The position numbers and the translations under genes are program-made. The notes beneath the pieces were generated by a model. That model made no database searches. It was given only the letters and a program-made list of their open reading frames with translations, and was not told the origin of the DNA. Shown here piece by piece: positions 30,836 to 40,226 of a stretch of DNA of 40,480 nucleotides; position 1 is the stretch's first letter, and each line of letters begins with the position of its first letter. Origin of the DNA: Pseudomonas libanensis (GTDB taxonomy: Bacteria > Pseudomonadota > Gammaproteobacteria > Pseudomonadales > Pseudomonadaceae); assembly GCF_001439685.1 (NCBI RefSeq), contig NZ_JYLH01000026.1, positions 1 through 40,480 on the forward strand. Reading direction: 5' to 3'.

Positions 30836-32308
30836 TCAATCCTCAGCCTGTGACAACGGCCGCGCCACCGTTTCCAGCGCCTTGCGTTCCGCCGCCACGC
30901 CCCACACCGCCTGCACCAGCGCCGCCGCGCACATCAACCCTGCGCCGATCAAATACCCAATCAGCAAACTCCCGCGTTGCTGGGTCTGTATGAGTTGCCC
31001 GAACAACGTCGGGCCGATAATCCCGCCCAGCCCGGTGCCGAAGGCATAAAACACCGCAATCGCCAGTGCGCGTATCTCCAGCGGGAAGGTTTCCGCCACG
31101 GTCAAATACGCCGAGCTCGCCGCCGCCGAGGCGAAGAAGAAGATCACCATCCATGCCAGCGCCTGCTGGGTCACATCGAACCAGCCTTGTTGGAACGCGT
31201 AGCCGCTCAACGCCAACAGCACGCCGGAGATGGCGTAGGTCATGCTGATCATCACGCGGCGGCCGATCACGTCGAACAAGCGCCCCAGCAGCAGCGGGCC
31301 GCAGAAGTTGCCGAGGGCCAGTGGCAGCACGTACCAGCCGACTTTTTCGGCAGGGACTTGGTAGAAGTCCGTGAGCACCAGGGCGTAAGTGAAGAAGATC
31401 GCGTTGTAGAAGAACGCCTGGGCGGTGAGCAGGGTCATGCCGACCAGGGCGCGGCGACGGTAGCTGACGAACAGAGTGTGGAAGATCTCGCCCAGGGGCG
31501 TGTGGTCGCGGGCATGCAGGCGTAGCGCCGGGCCAGTGACGGCGGGCAGCGTGTGGCCGGTGTCACGCAGGCGCGCTTCGATGCCTTCGACGATGCGCCG
31601 GGCTTCGTCGTGCCGGCCATGGATCATCAGCCAACGCGGGCTCTCCGGCAGCCACAGGCGCATCACCAGGATGATCAAGCCCAGGGCGGCGCCGATGCCG
31701 AAGCACAGGCGCCAGCCAAGGTCGCCGCCGACCACTTGAGGGTCGAGCAGCACAATCGCGCCGCCGGCACCGAGGGCCGCGCCGAGCCAGAACGTGCCGT
31801 TGATGGTGAGGTCGACCCAGCCACGAAAGCGCGCCGGGGTGAATTCCTGGATGGTCGAGTTGATCGCGGTGTACTCGCCACCGATGCCCATGCCGGTCAG
31901 GAAGCGGAACAGCAGGAAAGTTTCCAGGCTGAAGGAAAATGCCGTGGCGGCGGTGGCGCCGATGTACAGCCACAGGGTGATAAAGAACAGCTTGCGCCGG
32001 CCCAGGCGGTCGGTGAGCCAGCCAAACAGCAGGGCCCCAAGCACGGCGCCGGCGATGTAGACGCCGCCGGCCAGGCCGATATCGAAGTTGCTCATGCGCA
32101 GCTCGGGGCTGTTCTTCAAGGCGCCAGAGACCGAGCCGGCCAGGGTCACTTCCAGGCCGTCGAGCAGCCAGGTGATGCCCAGGGCAAACACCAGCAAAGT
32201 GTGGAAGCGGCCCCAGGGCAGGCGATCGAGACGTGCGGGCAGGTCGGTTTCGAAGACCGTGCCCATTTCGCTTTTGAGTGCCTGTTGTCGGGTCATTGCC
32301 ACATCCAT
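30836..32308 (-). CDS. MFS transporter (sugar-porter-like/aromatic-acid-type)
   Basis: This 490-residue protein has 12 predicted helices. Marks are the cytoplasmic loop GWLTDRLGRRKLFF between helices 2 and 3, GMGIGGEYTAINSTIQEFTPARFRGW (a sugar-porter-like motif with the charged loop), ESPRWLMIHGRHDEA after helix 6 and LAVAFYAFGTGLGGIIGP-like helix 11. Substrate unknown, possibly a carboxylate or aromatic acid. The start was set at ATG 32308 after a GGAG site; ATG 32296 is also possible. The upstream 40-codon extension is not supported. Divergent from the peptidase gene. Confidence 0.87.
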   Translation of the reverse strand: MDVAMTRQQALKSEMGTVFETDLPARLDRLPWGRFHTLLVFALGITWLLDGLEVTLAGSVSGALKNSPELRMSNFDIGLAGGVYIAGAVLGALLFGWLTDRLGRRKLFFITLWLYIGATAATAFSFSLETFLLFRFLTGMGIGGEYTAINSTIQEFTPARFRGWVDLTINGTFWLGAALGAGGAIVLLDPQVVGGDLGWRLCFGIGAALGLIILVMRLWLPESPRWLMIHGRHDEARRIVEGIEARLRDTGHTLPAVTGPALRLHARDHTPLGEIFHTLFVSYRRRALVGMTLLTAQAFFYNAIFFTYALVLTDFYQVPAEKVGWYVLPLALGNFCGPLLLGRLFDVIGRRVMISMTYAISGVLLALSGYAFQQGWFDVTQQALAWMVIFFFASAAASSAYLTVAETFPLEIRALAIAVFYAFGTGLGGIIGPTLFGQLIQTQQRGSLLIGYLIGAGLMCAAALVQAVWGVAAERKALETVARPLSQAED

Positions 32309-32429
32309 CCTGTGCACTGCTCCTTCGTTATGAGTCAGCCCGCGCAGTGGGAGTTCAGTTGCGCAGGCTGAACGAAGCAGGCCCTGATACAGTCGGAACA
32401 GCAGGCCATAAAGGCAAGGAACCCTGCTC

Positions 32430-34196
32430 ATGTCGTTACGCTGCGCCGCCCTCCTCAGCTTGTTCACCTTGACTGCCAGCTCGTATGCCGCAGCCCAGGA
32501 GCCATTGCGCCTGGAAAACCTCACGCGGTGTGGCGACCTGCTGGACAACCGTCAGCAGCACTGGTGCCTGACCGTGCGCGGCCTCGGCGCTGCCACCCCG
32601 CGGCTGAAACTGGCGGGCCAGGCATTGCCAGCGAAGGCCGTCCAGCACGACGGCAACCAGTTACGCCTGCACCTGGACAGCGCCGCCTACCAGAGCGGCC
32701 CGCTGTGGCTGGAAGACGGCCCGCGCGCCAGCAACGCCGCATGGCTAAGCCTGCGCCACAGCCAGGTGGTCGCCGCCGGGCCAAGTGAAGTCGCCAGGAA
32801 CATGGATGGGTTGACCACCTATGTCGACCTGGTCAGCGTATTGATTGAAGAAGACCACGAAGGTCGCCAGGAAGCCGAGCGCCTGGCGCGCAAGTACGGC
32901 GCAACCGTAGTGGGCAGCATTGCGCCGCTGAACGTCTACCAACTGCGCCTGCCGGCCAAGGACCTGGTGCAACGCGATGCACTGGTGCTGCGCCTGGGCA
33001 GCGAGACCAGCGTGGATGCGGTGGTCATCGAAGAGTCCGCAGCCGAAGAAGCCGAACAGGCCCGCCCTGAAAAGCCAAACAAGCCGGCGCCAGACTCTGA
33101 CGAGTGGGCCGCCAACCGCTTTCTTGACGCCGTGGCTTACTACCAGCGACGCATCCCCGGGCGGCACACGCCTATAGCGCCGCAACCGGTGCGCATCGGC
33201 GTGATCGAACGCGGGGTGGATTTCGACACCGCGGATTTTGTCGACTACCTCGGCCCCTGCTCGCCCAAGCGCACCTGCGTGTATGCCCGCGATACGCAGG
33301 CGCCGGACAGCCATGGCACCACGGTCGCCGGCATACTCGCGGCAGGCTGGAATAATGGCGGCAATAGCGGCTTTCTGCGCGGGTTGGACAAGGCCAGCGG
33401 CGGCTTCGAGGTGATTGTCGACCGCAACTCTGATGCCGGCATTACCGCCAACATCGCCGCGTCAGTCAACCTGGTGGAAGACGGCGTGCGCGTGCTCAAT
33501 TGGAGCTGGGGCATTCATCGCGTCGGCACCAAGGACGTCAATGGCAACGACGTCGATTCCCTGGTGCGCTCGGGCATCGCCATGAGCGGCTATGAAGAAT
33601 TGCTCGAAGAGTTTTTCCTGTGGCTGCGCAAGGAGCATCCCGACGTGATCGTGGTGAACTCCGCCGGCAATGGCTCGGCGTTTTCGGGCAGTGACGACTA
33701 CCGCCTGCCCTCCTCCTTCATCACCGAACAATTGCTGGTGGTCGGCGCACACCAGCGCAACCAGCGCACCGGCATTGCCGTTAAAGACCCGGCTTACGCC
33801 GTCACACGCAGCTCTTCGAATGTCGACATGCGCGTGGACATCACCGCCGCCGCCTGCGCCCATGCCTCCACTGCCACTGCCACGGCCGACGAGGAAGGCG
33901 CGGTGCATTGCGGCACCTCCTACGCCACACCGATGGTCGCAGGCCTGCTGGCAGCGATGCTGTCGATCAACCCGCAACTGGAACCCGAACAACTGCGCAT
34001 GCTGCTACGCCGCAGCGCCATGGCGATTGGCGACAAGCATGATTTCGAACGCAGCGATGCCCAGGACCTCACCGCGCCCATCCTGCCGTCAGAGCGCAGC
34101 TACCAACTCAATGACAAGGACGTGGGTCGTTCGGCACGGCTGGATATGCAAAAGGCGTTGGACCTGGCGGTGCAGAGTCGTACGCGGGTGCGCTGA
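32430..34196 (+). CDS. secreted subtilisin-like serine peptidase (S8), catalytic Asp replaced by Glu
   Basis: This 588-residue protein has a signal peptide (CAALLSLFTLTASSYAAAQE) and an N-terminal region with two cysteines (about residues 34 and 46). A probable propeptide/linker has acidic Lys/Glu/Pro-rich sequence near 203-225. The peptidase domain (about 250-560) has RIGVIERGVDFD, with Glu260 where the catalytic Asp is expected, SHGTTVAGILAAG with His295, VVNSAGNGS with Asn414, and GTSYATPMVAGLLAAM with Ser497. The Asp-to-Glu change is unusual and may lower activity. The gene is divergent from the MFS transporter and followed by a cupin gene. Confidence 0.87.
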   Translation: MSLRCAALLSLFTLTASSYAAAQEPLRLENLTRCGDLLDNRQQHWCLTVRGLGAATPRLKLAGQALPAKAVQHDGNQLRLHLDSAAYQSGPLWLEDGPRASNAAWLSLRHSQVVAAGPSEVARNMDGLTTYVDLVSVLIEEDHEGRQEAERLARKYGATVVGSIAPLNVYQLRLPAKDLVQRDALVLRLGSETSVDAVVIEESAAEEAEQARPEKPNKPAPDSDEWAANRFLDAVAYYQRRIPGRHTPIAPQPVRIGVIERGVDFDTADFVDYLGPCSPKRTCVYARDTQAPDSHGTTVAGILAAGWNNGGNSGFLRGLDKASGGFEVIVDRNSDAGITANIAASVNLVEDGVRVLNWSWGIHRVGTKDVNGNDVDSLVRSGIAMSGYEELLEEFFLWLRKEHPDVIVVNSAGNGSAFSGSDDYRLPSSFITEQLLVVGAHQRNQRTGIAVKDPAYAVTRSSSNVDMRVDITAAACAHASTATATADEEGAVHCGTSYATPMVAGLLAAMLSINPQLEPEQLRMLLRRSAMAIGDKHDFERSDAQDLTAPILPSERSYQLNDKDVGRSARLDMQKALDLAVQSRTRVR

Positions 34197-34270
34197 GGTT
34201 GCAGGATCGTACAAGCCTGCTGACCGCTTGCCTGGGTAGTCTGGCCTTCTCATCGACAGGAAGATCCCGC

Positions 34271-34639
34271 ATGACTCAATCACAGCCTGTAAATCTCGCA
34301 CAAAAGGCCTCGCTCATCGACCAGCAATGGAGCCCAAGGGTGGTCGCCGAAATGAACGACTACCAGTTCAAGGTGGTGCGCATCGAAGGCGAATTCATCT
34401 GGCACTCGCACCCGGAAACCGACGAGGCCTTCCTGGTGCTCGAAGGCACGCTGCGCATCGACCTTCCGGAAGGCCCTGTGTACGTGGCGCCGGGTGAGTT
34501 GTATGTGGTGCCGCGCGGCATTGAGCACAGAACGGCAGCCGAGGGAGAAGCCAAGCTGATGATGATCGAGCCCAGGGGCGTCCTGAATACCGGGCATGAG
34601 GGTGGTGAGCGTACGGCTTTGAATGACCAGTGGATTTGA
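34271..34639 (+). CDS. cupin domain protein
   Basis: This 122-residue single-domain cupin has the first metal motif FIWHSHPETDEAFLVLEGTL (residues 41-60) and the second GELYVVPRGIEHRTAAEG (His near residue 87). These provide the usual His-Glu-His metal ligands, so it may bind iron, manganese or zinc. It is the size of stand-alone cupins that act on small molecules; the substrate is unknown. ATG 34271 with an AGGAAG site was chosen over the longer frame, which begins in the intergenic region. Confidence 0.85.
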   Translation: MTQSQPVNLAQKASLIDQQWSPRVVAEMNDYQFKVVRIEGEFIWHSHPETDEAFLVLEGTLRIDLPEGPVYVAPGELYVVPRGIEHRTAAEGEAKLMMIEPRGVLNTGHEGGERTALNDQWI

Positions 34640-34659
34640 GCGTTGAGGCGCATGGGTAT

Positions 34660-34735
34660 CTAGATAACTTTGAGTAGGCCGCTGGGCTCTGTGGGAGGGG
34701 CGTACCCGAGGTTGTGTCTATACCTATCACCGCCG
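34660..34735. repeat. Degenerate copy of the REP/terminal repeat family
   Basis: Around 34653 the sequence GGGTATCTAGATAACTTTGA resembles the GGTATCTACACAACTCTG of the terminal repeats. CTGTGGGAGGGGCGTACCCG at 34690 resembles the REP of those repeats. It is an eroded member of the same intergenic family, lying between convergent genes. Confidence 0.55.
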
Positions 34736-34737
34736 CC

Positions 34738-35823
34738 TTATCGCCTTAGAACCTGCACACTCGCAAATGTCGGCTCGTCGCGCGCTTGCTCCAACGTGTT
34801 CTTGGGCCGTTCCGGTACTGGGGATGGCGTCACCGGCCGCACTGCGGCGGGCGGGTGCAGGCGCATGTCCAAGCGTTCGTCACTGGGCGCCACGCCGAAA
34901 AAATCCCGGTAGCACTTGGAGAAGTGCGGCGTGGACACGAAGCCACAGATCACCGCCAGCTCGACGATCGAAATCGGCGTCTGCATCAGTAATTGGCGCG
35001 CACGGGTCAGGCGCAGCTTGAGGTAGTAGCGCGACGGCGTGCAGTACAGGTACTTCTGGAACATGCGCTCCAACTGGCGGCGGGACACTTGCACATAGGC
35101 CGCCAGGTCGTCGAGGTCGATGGGCTCTTCCAGGTTGGCTTCCATCAAGGCCACCACTTCCTGCAGCTTCGGCTGTTGGGTGCCAAGCAGGTGTTTGAGC
35201 GGTACGCGTTGGTGGTCGCGTTCATTGCGAATGCGCTCGTACACGAACATCTGCGAAATCGCCGCCGATAGCTCATGCCCGTGGTCGCGGCCGATCAGGT
35301 GCAGCATCATATCCAGCGGGGCGGTGCCGCCGGAGCTGGTAAAGCGGTTGCCATCGAGGGTGAAGACGCTGGAGCTGACCCGCACGCGGCTGAACGCCTC
35401 CTGCATCGACGCCATCAGCTCCCAATGCACGCTGCACTGGAAACCGTCGAGCAAACCCGCCTGGGCCAGCGCCCAACTGCCGGTGCACACCGCACCGAGG
35501 CGCTTGCAATACAAGCGCGCCTGGCTGCGCAGCCAGGCAATGTGGGCAGGGCTGATAACCTGCTGAATGCCGATGCCACCGCACACGATCACCGCGTCGA
35601 AGCCACGTTGATCCAACGCACACGCGTCCGGTGTGACCGACACGCCATCGCTGGCCCACACCGGCCGGCCGTCGAGGCTCAGGGTCTGCCAACGGTAGAG
35701 TTCTTCGCCGGCCAATTGGTTGGCCATGCGCAGCGGCTCGACCGCACACGACAGCGATATCAGCGTGAATTGGTCCAGCAGCAAAAAGCCGATGGTCTGG
35801 CAAACCGGCGCGTCAGCGTCCAT
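34738..35823 (-). CDS. GlxA/AraC-family regulator, ArgR-like
   Basis: This 361-residue regulator has a DJ-1/GlxA-like N-domain (TIGFLLLDQFTLISLSCAVEPLRMANQLAG, DAVIVCGGIGIQQV, LGAVCTGSWALAQAGLLDG) and an AraC-type C-domain with two helix-turn-helices (DLAAYVQVSRRQLERMFQKYL and PISIVELAVICGFVSTPHFSKCYRDFFG). The core closely resembles the arginine regulator ArgR of P. aeruginosa. The C-terminal tail (ERLDMRLHPP... to VLRR) is longer than usual. ATG 35823 has a GGAG site and lies 22 bases after the permease stop, which suggests an operon. Confidence 0.88.
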   Translation of the reverse strand: MDADAPVCQTIGFLLLDQFTLISLSCAVEPLRMANQLAGEELYRWQTLSLDGRPVWASDGVSVTPDACALDQRGFDAVIVCGGIGIQQVISPAHIAWLRSQARLYCKRLGAVCTGSWALAQAGLLDGFQCSVHWELMASMQEAFSRVRVSSSVFTLDGNRFTSSGGTAPLDMMLHLIGRDHGHELSAAISQMFVYERIRNERDHQRVPLKHLLGTQQPKLQEVVALMEANLEEPIDLDDLAAYVQVSRRQLERMFQKYLYCTPSRYYLKLRLTRARQLLMQTPISIVELAVICGFVSTPHFSKCYRDFFGVAPSDERLDMRLHPPAAVRPVTPSPVPERPKNTLEQARDEPTFASVQVLRR

Positions 35824-35845
35824 CACGGCGATTCTCCACGCGGGT

Positions 35846-37252
35846 TCAGGACTGTTCCAGCGCAACCGGCTTGGTCGCCCGATTGTGCTGGCGCGCCGTG
35901 ACCAGGCCGATGAAGGAAATCACCAACGCCAGGCCAATGGTCGAAGACACTTCGGTGCGATGTTCCGGCGTCACCATCATCACCCCCAACGCCAGGCAGA
36001 TGAACACGATCACCAGGTAAGTCAGCCAGGGAAACAGCCACATGCGGAAGGTCAACTCGATGTTCTGTCGAAGCAGCAACCGACGCATGCGCAGTTGCGA
36101 GATCGCGATCACCAGGTACACCAACAACGCAATGGCCCCGGAGCTGGCGAGCAAGAATTGGAACAACCCCGCCGGCATGAAATAGCTCAGCAGCGTGATG
36201 CCCGCGCCGATGATAGTGCTGGCGATCACCGCCGCCCTGGGCACACCCGCCGCCGAGGTGATTTTCAGCGCGCGTGGCGCATCGCCGCGTTTGCCCAGGG
36301 AGAACAGCATGCGCGAGGAAATGTAGATCGAGGAGTTCATGCAACTGGCCACCGCAATCAACACCACCACGTCGACCATGAACTTGGCATTGGGGATATT
36401 CATCAGCTCCAGTGCGCGCTGATAGGAGCCCACGGACGCCAGCAGCGGGTCGTTCCAGGGCACCACGGAAATAACGATGGAGATCGACAACAGGTAGAAC
36501 ACACCGATGCGCCAGATCACCGAGCGTGTGGCCTTGGCGATGTTCTGCGCCGGGTTGCTCGATTCCGCTGCGGCGATGGTCACCGCTTCGGTGCCGATGA
36601 AACTGAACATGATGGTGATGAACGCGCCCACCACCGCCGACAGGCCGTTGGGGGCAAAACCACCGTGCTCCTCCATCAAGCGACTCAAGCCGCTGGCTTC
36701 ACGATCCGGGATCCAGCCCATCAGCACGCTGAAACCCAGGCCAATAAAGCCGACGATGGCAATCACTTTGGCCATCGCGAACCAGAACTCGAACTCGCCG
36801 TATTTGGCGACGCTGAACAGGTTGGTGATCACCAGCAGGATGATCGAGAGCAAGGCGAACAGCCAGGCATCGATCTGGGGGAACCACTGGTTGAGCACAT
36901 GCCCGGCGGCCAGCGCTTCAATGGGGATCACCAGCACCCAAAACCACCAGTACAACCAACCGATGGTGAACCCGGCCCAACGGCCGATGGCCTGGTCGGC
37001 GTAGGTGGAAAACGAGCCGGTGTCGGGGCGTGCCACCGCCATTTCCCCGAGCATACGCATCACCAGCACCACCAGCAGGCCGGAGAACAGATACGCCAGC
37101 AACACCGCCGGCCCGGCGGCGGCGATGGCGTGTCCGGAGCCGACAAACAGCCCCGCGCCGATAATGCCGGCGATGGACAACATGGTCACGTGGCGGGGCT
37201 TGAAGCCTTGCGCCAGCTGACCGTTGGAATCGTTGGGAGTCAGGCTAATCAT
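35846..37252 (-). CDS. amino-acid permease, GabP-like (APC superfamily)
   Basis: This 468-residue inner-membrane transporter has 12 predicted helices and the AAT-type pattern: LAQGFKPRHVTMLSIAGIIGAGLFVGSGHAIAAAGPAVLLAY at the start, MRMLGEMAVARPDTGSFSTYA, IMFSFIGTEAVTIAAAESSNPA, and SSRMLFSLGKRGDAPRAL. It most resembles GABA/basic-amino-acid permeases. With an ArgR-like regulator behind it, import of arginine-derived amino acids or GABA is a reasonable guess. ATG 37252 starts at MISLTP; the 12-codon extension has a GTG but no site. Confidence 0.88.
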   Translation of the reverse strand: MISLTPNDSNGQLAQGFKPRHVTMLSIAGIIGAGLFVGSGHAIAAAGPAVLLAYLFSGLLVVLVMRMLGEMAVARPDTGSFSTYADQAIGRWAGFTIGWLYWWFWVLVIPIEALAAGHVLNQWFPQIDAWLFALLSIILLVITNLFSVAKYGEFEFWFAMAKVIAIVGFIGLGFSVLMGWIPDREASGLSRLMEEHGGFAPNGLSAVVGAFITIMFSFIGTEAVTIAAAESSNPAQNIAKATRSVIWRIGVFYLLSISIVISVVPWNDPLLASVGSYQRALELMNIPNAKFMVDVVVLIAVASCMNSSIYISSRMLFSLGKRGDAPRALKITSAAGVPRAAVIASTIIGAGITLLSYFMPAGLFQFLLASSGAIALLVYLVIAISQLRMRRLLLRQNIELTFRMWLFPWLTYLVIVFICLALGVMMVTPEHRTEVSSTIGLALVISFIGLVTARQHNRATKPVALEQS

Positions 37253-37330
37253 TGTTTTTGTTGTGCTCAGGCGGCCAATGACCCTCACCTTAAGTGCGCG
37301 GGGCCCGGTACAAGTAGCCTGGTTACGCCA

Positions 37331-38131
37331 TCATCGAGTCTGATATCGACATTGGTCATGGCGGTGCACGGGTTTACCGAGCGTCACGCCTAACTCTTGA
37401 ACGCTGCGTATGAGCGAGCCAAACAGCTCCCCACGCGGCATCTTGTCCAGTGGGATATCGGCATTCTCGAACCACTCCTGGCCGGCTTCCGGATGCGGCC
37501 CGCTCAGCACCACAACGCCTTTCTGGTAGGCATAGCGCGCCGCTGCTACATCGCCATTGCGGTAAGTGGCGAGGGTCTTGTAGGGCGCGGCGGCACTGGC
37601 CTTGGGAAAGTACGGGCCGTCCTGATAGAACACATGATCAGCCTGGCCGTCCCACGTCACCCGCACAGCAGCGTCGTCGATACCGGTCACTTCAAAACCG
37701 GGGCGGCCGGCTTCGGTGTCGAGTGACTGCGGGATGAGCCCGAGGTTATCGTCATCTGCCAGGTAGGCCCCCATGCACAGACCGAGGTAGCGGTCACCCT
37801 TGGCGACATAGTCGCGGATGGCCTCGGCACGCTCATCACCGAGACTGTCGAGGGCGCCGGGGATGTCCTGGCCGCCGCCGGGTTGTACGTAGAGGTCGTA
37901 GCGGGCCAGGGTGTGTGGGGTGATGTCGATGGGTTCGTCGGCGCCGACGAAGTCGATCTGGTAATTCGGGTTGAGACGCTGCAAGGCGGTTTTCACGTTT
38001 TCCGAGCAGTCCGCGCAACCCGCAGGGCCACGGTAGATGGCGACATGGGTGATGGGAGTTGCGCCGTGTACGGGTAACGGATGCAGCGTAGCGAAGGCGA
38101 GCAACGTGGCAGCGATGGCGGGCAGTTTCAT
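37331..38131 (-). CDS. secreted BPL-N (GATase-1-like) domain protein
   Basis: This 266-residue protein has a signal peptide (MKLPAIAATLLAFATLHPLP) and a domain like the N-terminal part of fungal biotin-protein ligases. Marks are HVAIYRGPAGCADCSENV, YDLYVQPGGGQDIPGAL, YLGLCMGAYLADDDN (Cys119 in the class-I glutaminase nucleophile position), and LSGPHPEAG. Such domains have a GATase-1 fold but unproven activity. The Cys39/Cys42 pair (GPAGCADCSEN) is an added feature. The export signal implies a periplasmic role. It lies between the permease and the OPT transporter on the same strand. Confidence 0.82.
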   Translation of the reverse strand: MKLPAIAATLLAFATLHPLPVHGATPITHVAIYRGPAGCADCSENVKTALQRLNPNYQIDFVGADEPIDITPHTLARYDLYVQPGGGQDIPGALDSLGDERAEAIRDYVAKGDRYLGLCMGAYLADDDNLGLIPQSLDTEAGRPGFEVTGIDDAAVRVTWDGQADHVFYQDGPYFPKASAAAPYKTLATYRNGDVAAARYAYQKGVVVLSGPHPEAGQEWFENADIPLDKMPRGELFGSLIRSVQELGVTLGKPVHRHDQCRYQTR

Positions 38132-38236
38132 GGGGTAGGCTCAACGGTCAGTTGGTTTGATCCAGACGTCGCAGCGCCAAGCCTATAACCGTGAGCCTTT
38201 TGAAGTGGTGAAGAGTTGTAAATTCACGTGGGCCAT

Positions 38237-39967
38237 TCATCCATTTCCCAGCATCTGCCACAACGACGCGCCCACGCCGGTAATGCTCTCACCGGCGATC
38301 AGCCCCGCCGCCGCTGTGATCGCGAAGCGTTGCGTCACGCTCGGCCAGCGACAACTCACCGCCCAGGTGATCACCGCGCCCAGGGCCATCATCAGCGACA
38401 CCGAGGCGGGCAGGACAAAGGCCAGGCCCAAGGCTGCCGCGCTCGGCAGATAGCGAGCGCGATGGGCCGGTAGCATGCTGTCGAGCAGGCCCAGCAGTAC
38501 GCCGAACAGGCTGGCAATGCCGATGGCCCAGCGGATGCTCGGCGACAATGAATCCAGGCCATGGGTCAGGGTCTGGGCCACGGCTTTCCAGGTGGCGACC
38601 GCTGGGGCCGGCCACTCTTCGGTGAGCAGCATGGCTTGAGGGTCGGGAATCAACGCCAGGTAAGCGAACACGCCGACGATGCTGCCGACGAAAATCCCCA
38701 GGATCTGGGCAATCACTTGCTTGTGCGGTGTGGCGCCAATCGCCTTGCCCACTTTGAAGTCATTCATCAAGTCGGTGCATTGCCCCGCCGAACCGCCGGC
38801 GGTGTTGGCGCTCATCAGGTTGATCGGCACCTGGCCGGGCGCAACGATACCAAAACTGAGCTGGGACAGTTGCCCGATGGCGCCAATCGGTGGAATGCCA
38901 GTGGCCCCCACTACCCGCGCCGCCACAGCGGCCAGGCAGATCGCAAGGGGAATGGTCAGCAGCGCCATCCCCAGGTTGATGCCGAACAGCAACGCCTGCA
39001 GGCTCACCACCAGCACGATCGCCAGGGCAAAGCCGGCGGCAGGCCCAGGTTTGGGAACCGTCCACGGCGTACCGCCAGCGGCCCGGGTTGAGCGGTGCAA
39101 TGCCCACAGGCGAATCGCCAGGGACGCCAGGGTGGAACACACCATCAGGCTCACCCCCGGCCACAACAGCCATTCCACCAACACCGCAAACTGCGGGCCG
39201 CTGCTGCCGGCTGGCAGGCTCACCAGCCCGTTCGCCAACAGCCACGGGCCCAGCCCACCCCATGCCAGCAAAGCGCCGAGCAGCAGGGTCAGGCCCACGC
39301 GAATGCCGATAATGCCGCCAAACCCCAGCAACAGCAGCGAAGGGTCTGCGGTGAAGGTCAGGCGCTCCAACTGGGCACTTGGCGACCAACGCGGGAAGGC
39401 CCACATAAAGGTATCCACCCACTTGACCAGCCCCGACAACAACGCCGCGCCGAGCAGCACTTTCAAGCGCGTTGCGGCTTCGCGGCCGTGGTTGTAGATG
39501 TGCAGCAGGGTCTCCAGGGTGGCCATACCTTCGGGAAATTTCAGTGCCTTGTCATTGAGCAATGAAGGCCGCAGGTACCACGCGATCCAGATCCCCAGGA
39601 AGCTCACCGAAAACACCCAGGCGATCATCGGCAGCGCGGCCAGTTGGTTGCCTGTGAGCAAGGTATAAGCCGGGATGGGCGCGACCAGCCCACCGGAGAT
39701 GATCGACGCGGCGGCCGAGGCTACGGTCTGGTTGATATTGCTTTCGTGCAGGGTCCACGGCAGGTGCTCGCCGGAACGCCGGACCAGGCCCTGCCAGATT
39801 CCGTAGCCGATCAGCAGGGCGATGATCGACATATTGAACGACCAGCCGATCTTCAAGCCTGCGTAAACATTGGAGGGGGTCAGCAGGATCCCCAGTAAGA
39901 TCCCGGTGATGACCGCCCGCAGGCTCAGTTCGCGTTCTACGGGGGCGGTTGCCGAGGTGGAGTGCAT
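38237..39967 (-). CDS. OPT family oligopeptide/siderophore transporter
   Basis: This 576-residue membrane protein has the OPT family pattern with about 15 hydrophobic segments. Early marks are ELSLRAVITGILLGILLTPSNVYAGLKIGWSFNMSI; later ones NINQTVASAAASIISGGLVAPIPAY, LKFPEGMATLETLLHI, and SAGQCTDLMNDFKVGKAIGATPHKQ. OPT proteins move peptides, modified peptides or metal-siderophore complexes. ATG 39967 with AAAGGAA was preferred over the 22-codon extension. Length is on the short side for OPT proteins; no truncation is evident. Confidence 0.88.
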   Translation of the reverse strand: MHSTSATAPVERELSLRAVITGILLGILLTPSNVYAGLKIGWSFNMSIIALLIGYGIWQGLVRRSGEHLPWTLHESNINQTVASAAASIISGGLVAPIPAYTLLTGNQLAALPMIAWVFSVSFLGIWIAWYLRPSLLNDKALKFPEGMATLETLLHIYNHGREAATRLKVLLGAALLSGLVKWVDTFMWAFPRWSPSAQLERLTFTADPSLLLLGFGGIIGIRVGLTLLLGALLAWGGLGPWLLANGLVSLPAGSSGPQFAVLVEWLLWPGVSLMVCSTLASLAIRLWALHRSTRAAGGTPWTVPKPGPAAGFALAIVLVVSLQALLFGINLGMALLTIPLAICLAAVAARVVGATGIPPIGAIGQLSQLSFGIVAPGQVPINLMSANTAGGSAGQCTDLMNDFKVGKAIGATPHKQVIAQILGIFVGSIVGVFAYLALIPDPQAMLLTEEWPAPAVATWKAVAQTLTHGLDSLSPSIRWAIGIASLFGVLLGLLDSMLPAHRARYLPSAAALGLAFVLPASVSLMMALGAVITWAVSCRWPSVTQRFAITAAAGLIAGESITGVGASLWQMLGNG

Positions 39968-40062
39968 GCAGATTCCTTTCGAGAAAAACCAGTGCCGCCT
40001 TTTAAGTGAGCGCTGGGAGACTCGAAGGTTCACCTGCCGTACCTGGGTCTAAGGATGTAAAT

Positions 40063-40226
40063 GTGGGAGGGGGCTTGCCCCCGATAGCCATGGGTATCTA
40101 CACAACTCTGACGTAGCAACTATCAGTAACCACGATGCGAAGCGAGCCGCTCTTGATCTTGATCTGCTTTTGATCTTGATCTTAGGCGCCCCGTTAAACC
40201 ACGCTGGCCGGAATTCGACAGGGATT
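40063..40226. repeat. Right copy of inverted composite repeat with REP
   Basis: REP GTGGGAGGGGGCTTGCCCCC (40063-40082) is followed by the inverted counterpart of bases 1-118, with a duplicated GATCAAGATCAA tract. The two copies face each other across the entire window, REP side inward. Together with the hairpin that follows it forms a long composite intergenic element. Confidence 0.85.

Noticed and set aside
31553..32371. Gln/Ala-rich 272-residue plus-strand protein
   Set aside because: Antisense shadow of the MFS transporter gene, with no ribosome site or family pattern.
35720..37393. 557-residue His/Gln/Asp-rich protein on the plus strand
   Set aside because: It is antisense to the amino-acid permease and regulator genes; its composition is the mirror of high-GC membrane-protein codons.
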